This document shows positions 34,907 to 43,441 of a stretch of DNA of 64,000 nucleotides, piece by piece. Position 1 is the first letter of the stretch. Every line of letters begins with the position of its first letter. Both the position numbers and the translations under genes were made by a program. The stretch lies in the NCBI GenBank assembly GCA_046582185.1, contig JAYGEX010000019.1, positions 62,001 through 126,000 on the forward strand. Reading direction: 5' to 3'. The stretch comes from GCA-002726655 sp046582185. GTDB lineage: Bacteria; Pseudomonadota; Gammaproteobacteria; Pseudomonadales; Azotimanducaceae. The notes beneath the pieces were generated by a model. It was not told the DNA's origin. It was given only the letters and a program-made list of their open reading frames with translations, and did not search any database.

Positions 34907-36427
34907 ATGGATTGCAAGTTGCTAAAGAAGCCAAACTTGATTTTGATTACCGCGGATCAGTGGCGCGGCGACTGCCTTTCGTCTATGAACCACCCGGTCT
35001 TGCAAACCCCACATCTGGATAAACTTGCAGCAGAGAGTGCTCAGTTTAAAAAGCACTACACCAATGTAGTGCCATGCGGCCCCAGCAGGGCGAGTTTACA
35101 CACTGGTTTGTATCTTCATAATCATCGCTCGGGGACAAATGGAACGCCGCTGGATCGTCGCTTTACTAACTGGGCCTTGGAGCTGCGGGGTATTGGCTAC
35201 GATCCTGTTCTCTTTGGCTACACGCATACTGCGATGGACCCCCGTGGACTGGCTACTGAAGATCCTGGATTGAAAAGTGACGAGGGCATCTTGCCAGGTA
35301 TTCGGCCTATTATTGATATGGGCACGATGTGTCCGGACTGGCGAAACTTTCTTCTCGACAAGGGCTACAAGCTACCGGATATTCATGGCGCAACCTATTC
35401 ACTCCGTGGCGAGGTGAGTGCTGACAAGAATATCCCCACGCCACTGCTCATGGATAAGAAACATACTGATACCTGGTTCCTTACGGATAAGGTGATTGAC
35501 CACATTAATACCTGTGTGGGCATGCAAGGCTGCCAAGAGCAAGGCTGGTGTGTGCATTTGTCTTTGCGGGCTCCTCATCCTCCCTGGGTCGCTGCCGCGC
35601 CTTATCATGTTCGTTATGATTTGGATAGTCTACCTCTGCCGGAGAGGCATGACACTTCAGATGAAGAGGCGCAGACCCATCCATGGTTGGCAGAACACAT
35701 CTTGTCCGGTAGAAATATGAGCCATGAAGATCTTATTAAGCATCGACGCCTGCAGGCTGGCTACTACGGTTTGATGAATGAGGTTGATGATAATATGGGG
35801 CGATTGATTGCTTTCCTCAAGGAATGTGGTGAATGGGAAAATACCATTTTCATATTCACTTCGGATCATGGTGAACAGATGGGTGATCACTGGCTCTATG
35901 GTAAAGCAGGGTTCTTTGATGAGTCTTATCACATCCCCTTGATCTTCCGCGCACCGGGTATAGAGGCGAGCATCTGCGATTCCTTTACAGAGCATGTGGA
36001 TATATTTCCAACCATCATGGATTTGTTGGATCTTTCAATTCCACGGCAATGCGATGGTTATTCGCTAAAGCCGCAGCTGGTGAGCGGTGAGCTCGGAAAG
36101 TGGCGAAACAGCGTTCATTTTGAATATGACTTCAGGCATTCGCAATCTGAGAATACGCTTGGTATCGATATGGAATCAGCCTGCTTAAATGTTATCCGTG
36201 ATAACGATTACAAGTATGTGCATTTCGCCGACCTGCCAGAGCTACTGTTCGACCTGAAGGAAGATCCAGCTGAGTTAAATAATATCGCAGCAGATAATCC
36301 GGTACTTGTCGCGAAGTATGCCAAGGAATTGCTTAGCTGGCGTATGCAGACGACCGACAAGACTTTGTCTCATTTGCAAATTAGTCGCGACCACGGCTTA
36401 AGGGATATGAGCCTGAAGAATATCTAG
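34907..36427 (+). CDS. Sulfatase / phosphonate monoester hydrolase family protein
   Basis: A 506-residue alkaline-phosphatase-superfamily hydrolase. The catalytic formylglycine precursor is Cys57 in 'CGPSRASLHTG'. The metal ligands are 'ITADQWRGDCLS' near the N-terminus and 'FTSDHGEQMGDHWLYGKAG'. The N-terminal pattern (QWRGDCL, 'HTGLYLHNHRSGTNGTPL') is closest to phosphonate monoester hydrolases and related arylsulfatases. No signal peptide is visible, so it is cytoplasmic. Activation needs a formylglycine-generating enzyme; the SUMF1-domain protein at 58456-60540 lacks the needed cysteines and is unlikely to serve. Confidence 0.9.
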   Translation: MDCKLLKKPNLILITADQWRGDCLSSMNHPVLQTPHLDKLAAESAQFKKHYTNVVPCGPSRASLHTGLYLHNHRSGTNGTPLDRRFTNWALELRGIGYDPVLFGYTHTAMDPRGLATEDPGLKSDEGILPGIRPIIDMGTMCPDWRNFLLDKGYKLPDIHGATYSLRGEVSADKNIPTPLLMDKKHTDTWFLTDKVIDHINTCVGMQGCQEQGWCVHLSLRAPHPPWVAAAPYHVRYDLDSLPLPERHDTSDEEAQTHPWLAEHILSGRNMSHEDLIKHRRLQAGYYGLMNEVDDNMGRLIAFLKECGEWENTIFIFTSDHGEQMGDHWLYGKAGFFDESYHIPLIFRAPGIEASICDSFTEHVDIFPTIMDLLDLSIPRQCDGYSLKPQLVSGELGKWRNSVHFEYDFRHSQSENTLGIDMESACLNVIRDNDYKYVHFADLPELLFDLKEDPAELNNIAADNPVLVAKYAKELLSWRMQTTDKTLSHLQISRDHGLRDMSLKNI

Positions 36428-36450
36428 CCGCTTAATCACCGCTAGATATT
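36419..36450. terminator. Candidate bidirectional terminator between convergent genes
   Basis: A perfect 9-bp inverted repeat, AATATCTAG (36419-36427) and CTAGATATT (36442-36450), overlaps the sulfatase stop codon and ends seven bases before the crotonase stop. It could terminate both convergent transcripts, but it is AT-rich and lacks a T tract, so it is weak. Confidence 0.3.
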
Positions 36451-36457
36451 TACCGGT

Positions 36458-37252
36458 TTATATATTGCTGAAATTCCCGTGGCGGCCTTTGCCCTCTGCA
36501 AAGCGTTTGGCACCTGCTGCAGTTTCACCGGATTTAATCACTTCCCTGCCCAGGACAGTCTCGTGTTTGATTGCATCTTCCACAGACATTCCCCATTGCT
36601 CATATGAGGACATGCGATCGTTGCGCATACAAAGCTGCGGAAATTGACAGAGATCCCGCGCTAGCTCAATGGCTGTTTCAAGCGCTTTGCCGGGTTCAGT
36701 CAATCTGTTGGCAAGGCCCATGAACCGGGCTTCCTCACCCTGAACGCCGCGGCCGGTCAAGATCAGATCCAGGGCATGACTGTGCCCCAGCAAGCGGCTT
36801 AAGCGGACCGTGCCGCCATCAACCAGAGGCACGCCCCAGCGACGACAGTAAACGCCAAAGGTAGCATCTCTAGCCGCAACTCTAAGGTCGCACCATGCGG
36901 CGAGTTCCAGGCCACCGGCAACTGCGAAGCCTTCAACAGCTGCAATGACTGGCTTGGATAACAACATGCGAGTTGGCCCGAGGGGCCCATCACCATCCAG
37001 ACCAACCCGGTTACCTTTCTTGGTTGCGACAGCCTTCAAATCAGCACCGGCACAGAAGGTCCCTTCGGCGCCGGTTAAGATGGCGACTTTTTGTGATTCA
37101 TCAGAATCAAATTGGCGGAAGGCCTCGGCGAGAAGGGCGGCAGTGGGGCCATCGACGGCGTTTCTAGCCTGCGGACGATTGATGGTGATTATTGTAATTT
37201 CACCATCAAATTCGATGATTAGTTCATCTCCTGGCGTATTGTTTTCCGGCAT
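36458..37252 (-). CDS. Enoyl-CoA hydratase/isomerase (crotonase) family protein
   Basis: A 264-residue crotonase-fold protein with 'ITINRPQARNAVDGP', the oxyanion-hole loop 'GTFCAGADLKAVA' and 'IAAVEGFAVAGGLELAAWCDLRVA'. At the usual second catalytic position the sequence is 'YCRRWGVPLVDGGTVRLSRL', where classical hydratases have Glu; this suggests a subgroup with altered chemistry. The start at 37252 gives the normal length; in-frame sequence further upstream overlaps the DUF6249 gene. Confidence 0.88.
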   Translation of the reverse strand: MPENNTPGDELIIEFDGEITIITINRPQARNAVDGPTAALLAEAFRQFDSDESQKVAILTGAEGTFCAGADLKAVATKKGNRVGLDGDGPLGPTRMLLSKPVIAAVEGFAVAGGLELAAWCDLRVAARDATFGVYCRRWGVPLVDGGTVRLSRLLGHSHALDLILTGRGVQGEEARFMGLANRLTEPGKALETAIELARDLCQFPQLCMRNDRMSSYEQWGMSVEDAIKHETVLGREVIKSGETAAGAKRFAEGKGRHGNFSNI

Positions 37253-37323
37253 CAAAAGGCATCCTGTGAGTGGTGTGATGCCTATTGTGTCATGTCCGCC
37301 AAGGGCATATCCAGCGCCTCGCT

Positions 37324-37671
37324 TTAGATCGCTTCCTCGCCCCTGCGGATCTTGATCATGTAGAAACACAACAAACCGGCGCCTCCAAAAATAAAGGTAA
37401 TGCCGTAAGTCAGCGCCTGATCAGTAGATAAGTCCATCACTTCTATGAGTACCAGTGCCAGGCCAATTGCGAGGCTTACGATGCCCCATTTTAGGCTGGC
37501 ATCGGGGTTTTCTGATCTGGCTTTTAACAACAGGTTTTCAATGGTACTTGTGTCTGCGTTGCTGTTGATTAGCTCTCTTCGCACACGATTATCGGAAATT
37601 AATCTGGCGATATAGGCAATCATAAAGAAAAACGCTGGCACGATGATTAGGGGGACGAGTTCTCCGGGCAT
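37324..37671 (-). CDS. DUF6249-like small membrane protein
   Basis: A 115-residue protein with three membrane segments (about 5-25, 60-80, 88-108) and a soluble helix with 'NRVRRELINSNADTSTIENLL' between the first two. It resembles the DUF6249 family, which is often encoded next to ECF sigma factor and anti-sigma/adhesin-like genes. Here a truncated ECF sigma gene lies divergently upstream, supporting that link. The function is unknown. Confidence 0.7.
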   Translation of the reverse strand: MPGELVPLIIVPAFFFMIAYIARLISDNRVRRELINSNADTSTIENLLLKARSENPDASLKWGIVSLAIGLALVLIEVMDLSTDQALTYGITFIFGGAGLLCFYMIKIRRGEEAI

Positions 37672-37722
37672 AATATTCTCTCTGGAAGTGTTGATTTCCT
37701 AGTTAGAGGGCCTGACCTGAAT

Positions 37723-37767
37723 CCGGGTTGCGTTTTTTTGAAATATATTTAGATACATGCAACCTGG
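37723..37767. promoter_or_regulatory. Candidate paired ECF -35 elements between DUF6249 and the sigma remnant
   Basis: GCAACCTGG (37759-37767) and an inverted near-copy, CCGGGTTGC (37723-37731), stand 27 bases apart in the divergent intergenic region. GCAAC-type -35 motifs are common for ECF sigma factors that control their own divergent operon. One copy faces the truncated sigma gene, the other the DUF6249 gene. This is inference from layout; no matching -10 was confirmed. Confidence 0.3.
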
Positions 37768-37924
37768 ATCAAATAGAGGTAGTCAAACTCCGTAGTTCTC
37801 CTCATGAATCCAAGACCGCCGGTGTTAGTTCCTTCGTAAGTGATTGATTTGTAAGTCAGACAATAATTGGATGCAACATCTTGTGTTAAAAATGTGTACT
37901 GTCCTGGACAGGAATTAACTAACT

Positions 37925-38194
37925 ATGAGTAAATTCGAATCAACAAATTACAGTGATGTGTGCGTGGTATCCATAGAATCTGACCAGGATTTGATTGAAC
38001 AGGTACTTAAGGGAAATCAACGTGCCTATGAGTTTCTTGTTGCTCGCTATCAGGAAACTATCGCCAAGTTTATCTGGCGCCTGATCCCCCCAACATTAAT
38101 TTGTTCTTGTCCGGATTATAATCCCGCCGGGATTACTTACCTGGTGCTCAGTACAGTACCAATTCCTTTGTTAGTTCTGTGCCATCCTCTCTGA
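37925..38194 (+). pseudogene. Truncated ECF sigma-70 factor (region 2.1 only)
   Basis: The first 55 residues are a normal ECF start ('DQDLIEQVLKGNQRAYEFLVARYQ', then 'TIAKFIWRLI'). After about base 38085 the frame leaves the family and runs into non-coding sequence and the 3' end of the convergent phosphoesterase gene. Regions 2.2-4 (promoter and core binding) are missing, so it cannot act as a sigma factor. A deletion or rearrangement that joined it to the phosphoesterase region is likely. Confidence 0.7.
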
Positions 38195-39503
38195 AGGCCT
38201 GCACCTTCAATATCTTTGATTGGGTGTCAGGCAAGTTTAGTTTGAGGAAATATTCGCCCCATCTTTCAAAGTTAATGGGGGTGCCATCCAAAGTGATCTC
38301 AACATGATTGAAGGGCCGTGCCTTATCACTTAAGGCGATTACCCTGGTTTGGGTCTCGGCAGGTTGTGGCTCTGAAAATGCGATCACTTCTTCGCCGCTA
38401 AGCTTCCACGCAGAATATAGTGAGCGATCTTTAGCATAAAAAAGTCGATAACCCCGAGGATGTATGCTCGATGGCAGGATCCAGCGAAGCCCGGATAGTG
38501 CACCTGTGGTCAGGTGAGGAATTTCGTTAATCATCATAAAACTTTTGAAGTGGGTGTGACCACTAAGCACATAATCGACGCCATACTTATCAAATAATCC
38601 TTCGTCATCAGCTGTAGTGCCATCTGTTTCAAACGGCCACTCAGGGTCGAAGTGAAATGGTTCATGATTCAATACAACCAGCGTTTTGTCCTGATTGGCT
38701 TTCATATCTGCATCTGCCCATGCCAGTACTTCAGGTTCCATCTTGGTGAAACTCCACCAATCAGGTTTGTTTTTTTCCGGCGCAGGCGAATGGGTATCCA
38801 GAGCGACAAAATGGAAGCTGCCATAGTCAAAACTATAATGAGTTGGGCCGAAGTATTTCTTGAAGAAGTACTTACCGAATTGAGGATGATCTGATGTGAA
38901 GTCCTCCCGTTGTGTACCGGCGATCTCGTTATTACCAATGGTGTTAAAAAATCTGGTTTGCAAGGTACCGGTAATCGAAATGTAGTATTTAAACCATCGG
39001 TCAATTGCTTCTGCAGAACCTTTGTTGCTTTCCAGTACCAAATCACCCGTGTTGATTACAAACACAGGATCTAGACTGACAACTTCCGTGAGTGCGTCCC
39101 TGATATTTTCATCCAATGAGCCAAGTAGATTTGGTGTCTTCTCCATCTCTTTCGAATAGGCGCGATAAACCGAAATATCCCACATGTCCTTCAATTCTTC
39201 TTCCATGTACTTTGAGAGAAGAGCATCACGCAGGCCATTAATCGCATCATCCCCATAGGTGCCCTTCAATAGGGACACGGTCATATACTCAACCACAATC
39301 TGAGGGATATACCAGGGCACATCAGGGCTTGAGAAATCAGCGTAGTCAGACTGTCGATCATATACATGTGCATCGGAAATCTGGATGAAGAAGAATTCTG
39401 ATGGATCACTTGTCATGCCTTGATCCACTAACAAGTGAGAATCGGCGAACACCTGATTTGCAGACATTAGAAGTATCGAAAAGCACTGAATGATTTTGGC
39501 CAA
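38148..39503 (-). CDS. Exported metallophosphoesterase (calcineurin-like) with altered GNHE motif
   Basis: A 451-residue calcineurin-like phosphoesterase. The TTG start at 39503 (GAGG upstream) gives a signal peptide ending near 'ANQVFADS', so it should be periplasmic or secreted. Metal motifs are 'ISDAH', 'VINTGDLV', 'TIGNNEIAG', 'VLNHEPFH' and 'LSGHTHFKS'. The usual GNHD/E motif reads GNNE, so the His that contacts the phosphate is Asn here. A C-terminal beta-rich domain (about 370-451) follows. The substrate is unknown. Confidence 0.82.
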   Translation of the reverse strand: MAKIIQCFSILLMSANQVFADSHLLVDQGMTSDPSEFFFIQISDAHVYDRQSDYADFSSPDVPWYIPQIVVEYMTVSLLKGTYGDDAINGLRDALLSKYMEEELKDMWDISVYRAYSKEMEKTPNLLGSLDENIRDALTEVVSLDPVFVINTGDLVLESNKGSAEAIDRWFKYYISITGTLQTRFFNTIGNNEIAGTQREDFTSDHPQFGKYFFKKYFGPTHYSFDYGSFHFVALDTHSPAPEKNKPDWWSFTKMEPEVLAWADADMKANQDKTLVVLNHEPFHFDPEWPFETDGTTADDEGLFDKYGVDYVLSGHTHFKSFMMINEIPHLTTGALSGLRWILPSSIHPRGYRLFYAKDRSLYSAWKLSGEEVIAFSEPQPAETQTRVIALSDKARPFNHVEITLDGTPINFERWGEYFLKLNLPDTQSKILKVQAFREDGTELTKELVLY

Positions 39504-39646
39504 AAGTTTTACCTCATGAAGTTTTGGTGGCTGGGCTCGAGGAAAACCGCCGTGAGTAAAAATACAGGTAAAGATGTGTGGATTCAATTCACCGCTGGAT
39601 TAAGATTGTAAATCACAAACTCATTGAGACTAATAAGGAGAAAGTG

Positions 39647-39870
39647 ATGTCTAGTTTGGGCCAGCTGTTCGATATGAGAATGCGCCAAAGATGATAGATT
39701 GGCTTTGTGCCGTATTTGGTTTTGAAAAACATGTGGTCTTTGAGGATAACCAGGGTGCAGATATCGTTATGGAAATTTGTGACCAGGAGCATGGTGGCAG
39801 GGGCTTCTCTTGCGTCGGCCCTGAAGGTTATCTTTGGTCAGCCGGTAGTTATAACCCATGGGCAAATTAG
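39647..39870 (+). pseudogene. VOC/glyoxalase-fold gene remnant
   Basis: A good ribosome site (AAGGAG) and ATG 39647 start a frame that stops after 15 codons. A shift to another frame then gives 'RYENAPKMIDWLCAVFGFEKH', 'VVFEDNQGA' and, after what looks like an internal deletion, 'GGRGFSCVGPEGYLWSAGSY' before TAG at 39868. These are the N- and C-terminal parts of a bleomycin-resistance/glyoxalase-like protein of about 130 residues. At least one frameshift and one deletion make it a pseudogene. Confidence 0.75.
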
Positions 39871-39970
39871 ACCCCGAATGATTGATTTGTGACCGGGGCG
39901 GAAATTTGAGGCAGTATGGATTGCAATAACTGTTGTAAATGTCGTCTAAACAAATAAACAGGATGGAACT

Positions 39971-41041
39971 ATGAGTAGTAATAAACAGCCGGGACGGATT
40001 GGTAATTCCGCTGAAACTTTCTTGACAGACAGGCGTGCTGACCCTCGATTGGTGGCAGTTTTTAAAGAAATGGACGCGCTGGGAGATGGCATTGAGTCCG
40101 TGGGCTTAGATGCTTCCTATGAAGAATGCCTGGCCTATTGTCGTGCATTTGAAGACGCGTCTGCTGCTATGCATCCAATGCTGGAGCAAATGATGCCAGC
40201 CTATGACACCGTCATCAGCTCAACGGAAGTCATTAAGGGCATTGACGGCAATGACATATCTCTCTATCTGCATATGCCAGAAAAGCAAACCGAACCCGGA
40301 CCTTGTATCGTGCATACACACGGCGGTGGCATGGTGTTAATGACTGCTGCTGATCCTGGGTTTGTACGATGGCGAAATGATATAGCCGCTGCAGGAGTAC
40401 GCGTAGTGGGCGTTGAGTTTCGAAATGGCGGTGGCCGATTAGGTGATCACCCTTTCCCAGCCGGGCTTAACGATTGTGCAAGCGCAGTGAATTGGGTGTA
40501 TGAAAATCGTAAACGACTTGGTATTTCTTCAATCGTGATCTCAGGCGAGTCTGGCGGTGGCAATTTATCAATTGCGACGACGATTAAGGCCAAGCAGGAA
40601 GGATGGCTTGAGCAGATAAATGGCGTCTACGCCATGTGTCCATACATTTCAGGCGCTTATGCTGAGCCACCTGGTGAACTTGTCTCGTTAGAGGAGAACA
40701 ATGGCTATCAAATGGACTGTGAAATGATGGCAACAATGGTGAAGGTTTACGATCCGGAAGATGTCAATTCGACCAATGTACTTGCATGGCCGTATCAGGC
40801 GAGCATTGAAGACCTGCAAGGTTTGCCGCCGCATATCATCTCGGTTAATGAGCTGGATCCATTGCGTGATGAGGGGCTTGAGTTTTATCGTAAGTTAATG
40901 GCAGCAGGTGTAACGGCATTGGCCAGAACAGTCCATGGAACACCCCATGCAGGCGATCTCATGATGCCGGATATTACCCCGGATCTGTACAATCAGAGTT
41001 TGAACTCATTATGTGAATTTGCTCGATCATTTGACATCTGA
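39971..41041 (+). CDS. Alpha/beta hydrolase, hormone-sensitive lipase family esterase
   Basis: A 356-residue esterase. The oxyanion motif H117-GGG ('HTHGGGMVLM'), nucleophile Ser194 in 'SGESGGGN', Asp in 'SVNELDPLRDEG' and His in 'GTPHAGD' make a complete HSL-type triad. It is cytoplasmic (no signal peptide) and should cleave short- to medium-chain esters. AGGATGG precedes the ATG. It is co-directional with the PhyH-like gene 126 bases downstream. Confidence 0.9.
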   Translation: MSSNKQPGRIGNSAETFLTDRRADPRLVAVFKEMDALGDGIESVGLDASYEECLAYCRAFEDASAAMHPMLEQMMPAYDTVISSTEVIKGIDGNDISLYLHMPEKQTEPGPCIVHTHGGGMVLMTAADPGFVRWRNDIAAAGVRVVGVEFRNGGGRLGDHPFPAGLNDCASAVNWVYENRKRLGISSIVISGESGGGNLSIATTIKAKQEGWLEQINGVYAMCPYISGAYAEPPGELVSLEENNGYQMDCEMMATMVKVYDPEDVNSTNVLAWPYQASIEDLQGLPPHIISVNELDPLRDEGLEFYRKLMAAGVTALARTVHGTPHAGDLMMPDITPDLYNQSLNSLCEFARSFDI

Positions 41042-41167
41042 AACGAGCAGTATTTATATTCGGGTTACAACAGGATCTGATTCGACAGTGCAGGGCCAGG
41101 CGCTCACTTGGCAGGGACTTGCATCCCATGAAAACACGCGCCATGATGACCAGAGACTCATAATTCA

Positions 41168-42319
41168 ATGGTATTGATCATGTCCTCTACTGCCGCTAAT
41201 TTTGGCTCCCAGGAATCCCAGATGCAGGCGTACCTCGCTGAGGGTGAACGCCGGGCTTTAGCACTTGATAATCGCGGGCCTATTCTTTTAAACGATGACG
41301 GCTCTGTTGACCAATCCATATTGGATGCATATTGGAAGTATGGCTTCTATGTGTTTACCGGCGTAATTGAAAGGGAAGAACTCGTCGATCTTGAGCGAGA
41401 TGTTGAAGAGATGCAGTCCCGAAAACCCGTGGTCCGAAATGGACCGATTGATGCGCAAGGTAGACCTGCGCTCAGCACAGAATGCGAGGCAAAGAATCTA
41501 CTCTGGGTAAAACCATTAAGTGACCCTACCGGTGGCACCAACAAAGCAAGTGGACGCCACCCGGTAAAAATGTTCGAACCGGAAGTTCCAGCGGATGCAC
41601 CTGAACATGTCTTGCAACTTATCCTCGGTTCACTTCAGTTTTCCGATGCTTGTTTACGTGTTTATGCGCATCCAAAACTGTTAGCAGTTGCAGAAGCAAT
41701 CAATGGTGAGGATTTCACGCCATTCAATGAAGGCGTCTGGTTTAAATATCCGGGCCTCGGTGGTTCCGTCGCCTGGCATCAGGATGGTACAACCCAATGG
41801 GACCGTCCGGATTTTGATCGCCAGACCCACGGCTTTAATTTTATGCTGCAGCTGCACGGCTGTACTGCTGCCAATGGTTTGTGGGTTGTTCCTGGTTCCC
41901 ATGTTGGCAGAGCTGATATCAAAGCGATGTGTGGATCAGAAGGTTCCGACCGCTTAGCGGCAGCCATCCCACTTATATGCGAGCCCGGAGATGTTGCCAT
42001 TTGTAACCGCCAGGCCGTTCATGGTTCATTTGCAAATACCAGCCCTGATTTAAGAGTGACAATTAATTTTGGTTTTCACAAAAGATCTTCGGTGCTCGGA
42101 TCAACTGGCAATGGTATTCACAGCCCAAAGGCCGTATACGATTCTGCACGCATACAGGAACGCTCTCGCCTCATCGGCTATGGCATCGATGCTAGAAAGC
42201 AGAGATTCCCGGGCGAGGAGGTATTCGATTACAAGCCCTTCGAAGGACTGGAATATCACTATGATGATGAGGCCAGACTCGGGTTAAAGGACTATAACCT
42301 TCTGGACCTGGGCATCTAA
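41168..42319 (+). CDS. Phytanoyl-CoA dioxygenase (PhyH) family protein
   Basis: A 383-residue 2OG-Fe(II) oxygenase. The iron ligands are H-x-D in 'VAWHQDGTTQWDR' and the distal His in 'NRQAVHGSFANTS', with 'LRVTINFGFHKR' supplying the 2-oxoglutarate Arg. The family hydroxylates phytanoyl-CoA or diverse small molecules; the bacterial substrate is open. ATG at 41168 or 41180 are both possible starts, neither with a clear ribosome site. Confidence 0.88.
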   Translation: MVLIMSSTAANFGSQESQMQAYLAEGERRALALDNRGPILLNDDGSVDQSILDAYWKYGFYVFTGVIEREELVDLERDVEEMQSRKPVVRNGPIDAQGRPALSTECEAKNLLWVKPLSDPTGGTNKASGRHPVKMFEPEVPADAPEHVLQLILGSLQFSDACLRVYAHPKLLAVAEAINGEDFTPFNEGVWFKYPGLGGSVAWHQDGTTQWDRPDFDRQTHGFNFMLQLHGCTAANGLWVVPGSHVGRADIKAMCGSEGSDRLAAAIPLICEPGDVAICNRQAVHGSFANTSPDLRVTINFGFHKRSSVLGSTGNGIHSPKAVYDSARIQERSRLIGYGIDARKQRFPGEEVFDYKPFEGLEYHYDDEARLGLKDYNLLDLGI

Positions 42320-42323
42320 TTTT

Positions 42324-42791
42324 TCAATTGCTGCCAAGACGAAATACCGCCGTAGTCTCTCTGGCTTCTTCGATAGATGGAAAGCCGCCAATAATATCCG
42401 GGTAGTCAGTGATGTACTTGTCTCGGTATGCTTCCAGAACAGCTTGCCAATCTTCATCGATTCTAGTGGCTATCATGGAGTAGGTCTTATCTTCCATTCT
42501 CAGTCGTACGGGACTGCTCATTCCTAACATTTTGACCCAACCGCTGTCATTCGCACCGACAACGTGTAGTTCACCGGCGACCTGCACAACCCAGATAATG
42601 ACAACGCGCGGAATTGTGCCGGATACTTCCAGTTTAATTTCATGGATGGCCGAAGTATCTTGCCAACGATCAGGTATGCTCGTTTGTGTGCCGCCGATGA
42701 TAAATCCTGGTAGGGGGCCTACCGGTGCGACGACTGCAAGGACGATAAGCAGGACTAAAATAGTGGCTAGAGCAATCTTGAGTACATTCAT
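42324..42791 (-). CDS. Membrane-anchored protein, possibly flavin split-barrel
   Basis: A 155-residue protein with an N-terminal membrane anchor (about 4-25, LKIALATILVLLIVLAVV) followed by a beta-rich domain. Segments such as 'RVVIIWVVQVAGELHVVGAND' and 'SPVRLRMEDKTYSMIATRI' recall PNPOx-like/DUF385-type split barrels, but I cannot assign a family firmly. The start at 42791 places the anchor at the N-terminus; an upstream in-frame ATG at 42827 is less likely. It is convergent with the PhyH gene, four bases away. Confidence 0.6.
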   Translation of the reverse strand: MNVLKIALATILVLLIVLAVVAPVGPLPGFIIGGTQTSIPDRWQDTSAIHEIKLEVSGTIPRVVIIWVVQVAGELHVVGANDSGWVKMLGMSSPVRLRMEDKTYSMIATRIDEDWQAVLEAYRDKYITDYPDIIGGFPSIEEARETTAVFRLGSN

Positions 42792-42883
42792 ATTGGAATT
42801 CCAAGGCAATAACAGGGAGAGTACCAATAAGGTGAATTTCAGGCAAAAACTAATTAAGCCAATTGGTTACCTTGGGGAGGATC

Positions 42884-43252
42884 ATGGAATACCAGGCAAC
42901 GAATATTAAAAACAAACTAAGCCTCTTTGAAGAGCGTTGGGCACCCAAAATCATCGCAGAGATGAATGACTATCAATTTAAAGTCGTCAAGATAGCGGGC
43001 GATTTTGTTTGGCATGATCATCCGGATACTGACGAGACCTTTATTGTGATAGAGGGAAATTTACGGATTGACTTTAGGGATGGTTTTGTCAATTTAGGAG
43101 AAGGGGAGTTATATGTTGTGCCTAAAGGCGTTGAACACAAACCGTTTGCAGAGCAGGAGGTGAAGCTACTGCTGATCGAGCCGCGAGGGGTTGTGAATAC
43201 AGGCAACGAAGAAGTGAATGAACGAACGGCGAGCAGTGACGTTTGGATTTAG
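42884..43252 (+). CDS. Cupin-domain protein
   Basis: A 122-residue single cupin barrel. The two metal-binding blocks are 'FVWHDHPDTDETFIVIEG' (HxHx4-6E) and 'LGEGELYVVPKGVEHKPFA' (ending with the fourth ligand His). GGGGAGG precedes the ATG closely. Family members are small metal-dependent enzymes or ligand-binding proteins; no substrate can be assigned. The gene is divergent from the membrane-anchored protein gene. Confidence 0.88.
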   Translation: MEYQATNIKNKLSLFEERWAPKIIAEMNDYQFKVVKIAGDFVWHDHPDTDETFIVIEGNLRIDFRDGFVNLGEGELYVVPKGVEHKPFAEQEVKLLLIEPRGVVNTGNEEVNERTASSDVWI

Positions 43253-43440
43253 AGACTTGCGAGAGTGCAAATCTTTCTTTGCAGTGTCAGGATGTGCGCT
43301 CTCTATTTTCAGCTGAAGTCTGCGCACCATGCAACGTTTGTTTAGAAGCAAGCTATCGCAGATCCAGCTCCTTAGTGACTGCCTTTAAAAGAGCCTTTGG
43401 TACAACGCCAGGGATGCACCACCCAAAGTTCAAGGGCTAG
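43243..43440 (+). pseudogene. AraC-type regulator remnant (C-terminal HTH)
   Basis: The end of this frame, 'YRRSSSLVTAFKRAFGTTPG', is the second helix-turn-helix and signature of an AraC/XylS activator. A piece of the first helix-turn-helix, 'RTMQRLF', is readable in another frame just upstream (43321-43350). The sensor domain and most of the DNA-binding domain are gone. It lies directly before the lipase gene, which it may once have controlled. Confidence 0.6.
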
Positions 43441-43441
43441 G

